A program made the translations under genes and the position numbers. 64,000 nt of DNA from Sedimentisphaerales bacterium. GTDB taxonomy: Bacteria > Planctomycetota > Phycisphaerae > Sedimentisphaerales > UBA12454. Of this stretch, positions 61,274 through 64,000 are shown in pieces; within the stretch, counting starts at the first letter, position 1; every line of letters begins with the position of its first letter. Location: positions 1 to 64,000 of the forward strand of contig JAFGGI010000001.1 of the NCBI GenBank assembly GCA_016930635.1. The letters are read 5' to 3'. The notes beneath the pieces are model-generated. The model did no database searches and was not told where the DNA came from. It was given only the letters and a program-made list of their open reading frames with translations.

Positions 61274-63859
61274 ATGCAGTTTGATAAATTTACATTAAAA
61301 GCTCAGGAAGCCCTTGCTACCGCTCAGCAGATAGCCATGGCAAAGTCGAATACCACTCTTTCGCCTATGCATCTGTTAGCCGCCGTCCTGCGCGATGACA
61401 ACGGCATTGCGGTTATGACTCTAAAGCAAATCGGCTCTAATATCGGCCGAATAAGAGAAATGGTTGACGGCGAAATAAACCGCCTGCCAACCGGAATTGC
61501 CGGCGGACAAATTATGCCCGACCCGGCTTTAAACCAGATAGTTCTCGATGCACAGAATCGCGCAGAAAAAATGGGCGATGAATATTTAAGTGTAGAACAT
61601 TTATTTCTTTCGCTTGCATCAATAAACAGCAGTGCCAAGGAAGTTTTAAATGTTAACTCTATAACACCACAACAAATCGAAGAAGCACTGAAACAAATTC
61701 GCGGCTCTGAAAAAGTTACCGACCCAAATCCTGAAGCAAAATATAAAGCTCTCGAAAGATACAGCATAGACCTTGTTGAACTGGCAAGAACAGGAAAACT
61801 TGACCCTGTTATCGGCAGAGAGGACGAGATAAGACGCTGTATGCAGGTGCTGAACAGGCGGACAAAAAATAATCCGGTCCTTATAGGTGAGCCGGGTGTC
61901 GGAAAAACCGCTATAGTCGAAGGCCTGGCTCAAAGAATCGTCGCAGGGGACGTGCCGGCAGGATTAAAAAATAAAAAAGTCGTTGCTCTCGATATGGGTG
62001 CATTAATCGCAGGAACAAAATTCCGAGGTGAATTTGAAGATAGATTCAAAGCTGTATTAAAAGAAGTCATCGCCTCAGCAGGGCAAATTATACTCTTTAT
62101 TGACGAATTGCATACAATCGTCGGCGCAGGAAAAGCGGAAGGCTCCGTCGATGCCGGCAATCTCTTAAAGCCCTCACTTGCCCGCGGTGAACTTCGCTGT
62201 ATCGGCGCAACTACAATAGATGAATACCGAAAACATATTGAAAAAGATGCCGCACTTGAAAGAAGATTCCAGCCGGTGATGGTCGAACCGCCAAGTGTCG
62301 AAGAAACTATCGCTATACTCCGAGGCCTAAAAGACAGATACGATACTCACCACGGCGTGAGAATTACAGATAGTGCGCTCGTCGCCGCTGCCACCCTGTC
62401 AAACAGATATATTTCCGACAGATGGCTGCCGGACAAAGCTATCGATCTGATTGATGAAGCCGCTTCCAAACTCAGAATTGAAAACGACTCATTACCCGCA
62501 GAACTCGATGATATAAGAAGAAAAACCGTCCAGCTTCAGATCGAATGGGAAGCCCTGAAAAAAGAATCAGACAAAGCAAGCAAAAAACGTCTGGAGAATC
62601 TTGAAAAACAACTCGTCGAACTTGAAAAAAACAATAAGGAACTTACTGCTAAATGGGAAAGCGAAAAAGCCGATATAGACGCTATCAAAGAGCTCAAAGA
62701 AAATATCGAGCATACTCAGACCGAATTTGACCAGGCCCAGCGGCAAGGAGACCTCGAAAAAGCGGCAAGGCTCAAATATACCACAATCGCTGAATTGCAG
62801 AAAAAACTTGCCGAAACCGAAGAACAGCTCGCCAAAAGCAACAATGCCAAAATGATTCGTAACGAAGTTACCGAAGAACATATTGCTCAGGTAGTCTCGA
62901 AATGGACCGGAATACCAATTTCAAGATTGCTCAGCGGCCAGCGGCAGCGCCTGATGAATATGGAAAAAGAAATCCATAAAAATCTCGTAGGACAGGACCA
63001 GGCCGTTGGAGTATTATGTGACGCCGTCCGAAGAAACCGTGCAGGCCTCGGTGATGCCGACAGACCAATCGGTGCATTTTTATTCCTTGGCCCGACCGGT
63101 GTAGGAAAAACAGAACTTTCAAAGGCTCTTGCTGATTTTCTATTCAACGACCCTGCCGCTATGATAAGGGTAGATATGAGTGAGTTTATGGAACAGCACA
63201 GTGTTGCCCGGCTCATCGGCTCACCGCCCGGATACATCGGATACGAAGAAGGCGGCAGATTAACCGAAGCTGTTCGAAGAAAACCTTACTCAGTCATTCT
63301 TCTCGACGAAATAGAAAAGGCACATCCGGATGTCTTTAACGTTTTACTCCAGGTCTTTGACGAAGGAAGACTCACCGACGGCCAGGGCAGAACGGTTGAT
63401 TTCAAAAACACCGTTATAATAATGACCAGCAATATCGCCAGCGAACAGATACTGAAACTAACCGAAAGAAAAGAAGCCGACTGGGAAATCGAAGCTCACG
63501 TCAAAGAAGTCCTGAGAACATACTTCAAACCGGAATTTCTCAACAGGATCGATGAAAGCGTCGTCTTTCATACGCTAAGCAAAGATGACCTGGAAAAGAT
63601 CATCGATATACAACTCGCCCGCCTGGCAAAACGCCTGCACGATAAACATATAAATATAGAGTTTACACAAAATGCTAAAAAACAATTAATGGATGAAGGT
63701 TACGACCCTACCTTCGGCGCAAGACCGCTGAAAAGAACCATTCAGCAAAGACTTGAAAACAAACTCGCTGCCGAATTACTTGAAGGTAAATTCGCTCAGG
63801 GCGACAAAATAAAAGTCGATGCCGATGGACACAGCTTTAAATTTGAAAAGGCTGGTTAA
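61274..63859 (+). CDS. clpB: ATP-dependent disaggregase ClpB
   Basis: An 861-residue Hsp100 chaperone that dissolves protein aggregates with DnaK. The N-domain (1-145, [14 protein letters not shown]) is followed by NBD1 with Walker A GEPGVGKT (about 205-212) and Walker B FIDELH. A long coiled-coil middle domain spans about 405-530. NBD2 has GPTGVGKTE (about 607) and [10 protein letters not shown]. The C-terminus is [19 protein letters not shown]. Full length. SD AAAGGGA is 8 nt from the ATG. Regulation appears to be by sigma-54 with an upstream dyad rather than sigma-32 or CIRCE. Confidence 0.98.
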   Translation: MQFDKFTLKAQEALATAQQIAMAKSNTTLSPMHLLAAVLRDDNGIAVMTLKQIGSNIGRIREMVDGEINRLPTGIAGGQIMPDPALNQIVLDAQNRAEKMGDEYLSVEHLFLSLASINSSAKEVLNVNSITPQQIEEALKQIRGSEKVTDPNPEAKYKALERYSIDLVELARTGKLDPVIGREDEIRRCMQVLNRRTKNNPVLIGEPGVGKTAIVEGLAQRIVAGDVPAGLKNKKVVALDMGALIAGTKFRGEFEDRFKAVLKEVIASAGQIILFIDELHTIVGAGKAEGSVDAGNLLKPSLARGELRCIGATTIDEYRKHIEKDAALERRFQPVMVEPPSVEETIAILRGLKDRYDTHHGVRITDSALVAAATLSNRYISDRWLPDKAIDLIDEAASKLRIENDSLPAELDDIRRKTVQLQIEWEALKKESDKASKKRLENLEKQLVELEKNNKELTAKWESEKADIDAIKELKENIEHTQTEFDQAQRQGDLEKAARLKYTTIAELQKKLAETEEQLAKSNNAKMIRNEVTEEHIAQVVSKWTGIPISRLLSGQRQRLMNMEKEIHKNLVGQDQAVGVLCDAVRRNRAGLGDADRPIGAFLFLGPTGVGKTELSKALADFLFNDPAAMIRVDMSEFMEQHSVARLIGSPPGYIGYEEGGRLTEAVRRKPYSVILLDEIEKAHPDVFNVLLQVFDEGRLTDGQGRTVDFKNTVIIMTSNIASEQILKLTERKEADWEIEAHVKEVLRTYFKPEFLNRIDESVVFHTLSKDDLEKIIDIQLARLAKRLHDKHINIEFTQNAKKQLMDEGYDPTFGARPLKRTIQQRLENKLAAELLEGKFAQGDKIKVDADGHSFKFEKAG

Positions 63860-63874
63860 TTGCATCAAAAAAAT

Positions 63875-63904
63875 GGCAGGACTTTGTAAGTCCTGCCTTT
63901 TGTC
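63875..63904 (+). terminator. Terminator after clpB
   Basis: GGCAGGACTT-TGT-AAGTCCTGCC with TTTTGTCTT following. It is a strong intrinsic terminator. Confidence 0.85.
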
Positions 63905-64000
63905 TTATGGCTCTTTTCTTTTTGCGTTTTAGCGTCTTACCTGCTCTATCCCGCTTACCATCCGCCTTGTGTGCCGCTCACTATGACGGATAAGCACGCT

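Noticed and set aside
63905-64000. Start of a gene at the right edge
   Set aside because: No frame with a start codon and ribosome site is visible in the last 96 bases.

Overview
This 64 kb window looks like ordinary chromosome from a free-living Gram-negative bacterium of moderate GC. I place it tentatively in the Planctomycetota, probably a Phycisphaerae-like lineage. The basis is a secreted protein pairing dockerin-like repeats of the 'ADAWL' type with a LamG-like tail, a TPR protein of planctomycete appearance, a eukaryote-type UDP-sugar pyrophosphorylase, and decayed formulaic intergenic repeats. Housekeeping genes are densely packed. There are no rRNA genes, CRISPR arrays, prophages or complete insertion sequences, and one tRNA gene (Leu, UAA).

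Layout. 0-6 kb: HAD phosphatase, tRNA-Leu with tandem repeats upstream, hybrid histidine kinase, HNH nuclease, and a repeat-filled spacer. 6-9 kb: transketolase and phosphofructokinase. 9-12 kb: a large secreted repeat protein. 12-25 kb: mfd, a foldase lipoprotein, acpS, mnmG, a PilZ protein, hisA, and guaB/guaA split by a small AT-rich island. 25-35 kb: PAP2 protein, hsp20, U32 protease-like protein, a zinc-ribbon coiled-coil protein, an RNase H-PurN fusion, UDP-sugar pyrophosphorylase, a DUF2089 regulator and groESL. 35-48 kb: thiE, a three-domain methylene-THF reductase/methyltransferase fusion, folP, pdxB, nitronate monooxygenase, amrS and a D-lactate-dehydrogenase-like enzyme. 47-53 kb: radical SAM protein, macro domain, asnS, PspC and glyS. 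53-64 kb: TPP riboswitch, THI4, HD protein, prmC, TPR protein, rpsT, rnr, alkaline phosphatase and clpB.

The most interesting signal is regulatory. Three protein-quality-control loci (hsp20, a receiver-like gene plus groESL, and clpB) each have a sigma-54-type promoter (GG-N10-GC) just before the first gene. Each also has a similar 13-bp dyad, TG[CT]CA-N3-TGGCA, 70-120 bp further upstream. No CIRCE element was seen. This suggests a heat-shock or protein-stress regulon driven by sigma-54 and an enhancer-binding protein encoded elsewhere. A fourth sigma-54-type promoter precedes a structured non-coding stretch ending in a hairpin and eight Ts, which may be a small RNA.

Several sigma-70-type promoters end so close to the ATG (mfd, mnmG, the radical SAM gene, the FAD/Fe-S oxidoreductase) that leaderless or near-leaderless mRNAs are likely. 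Unusual protein architectures include RNase HI fused to PurN, MetF fused to a cysteine-rich module and a pterin-binding methyltransferase, asparaginyl-tRNA synthetase with a coiled-coil insert, and a THI4 with His where the sulfur-donating Cys would be. All family calls are by eye from motifs; no database search was possible.
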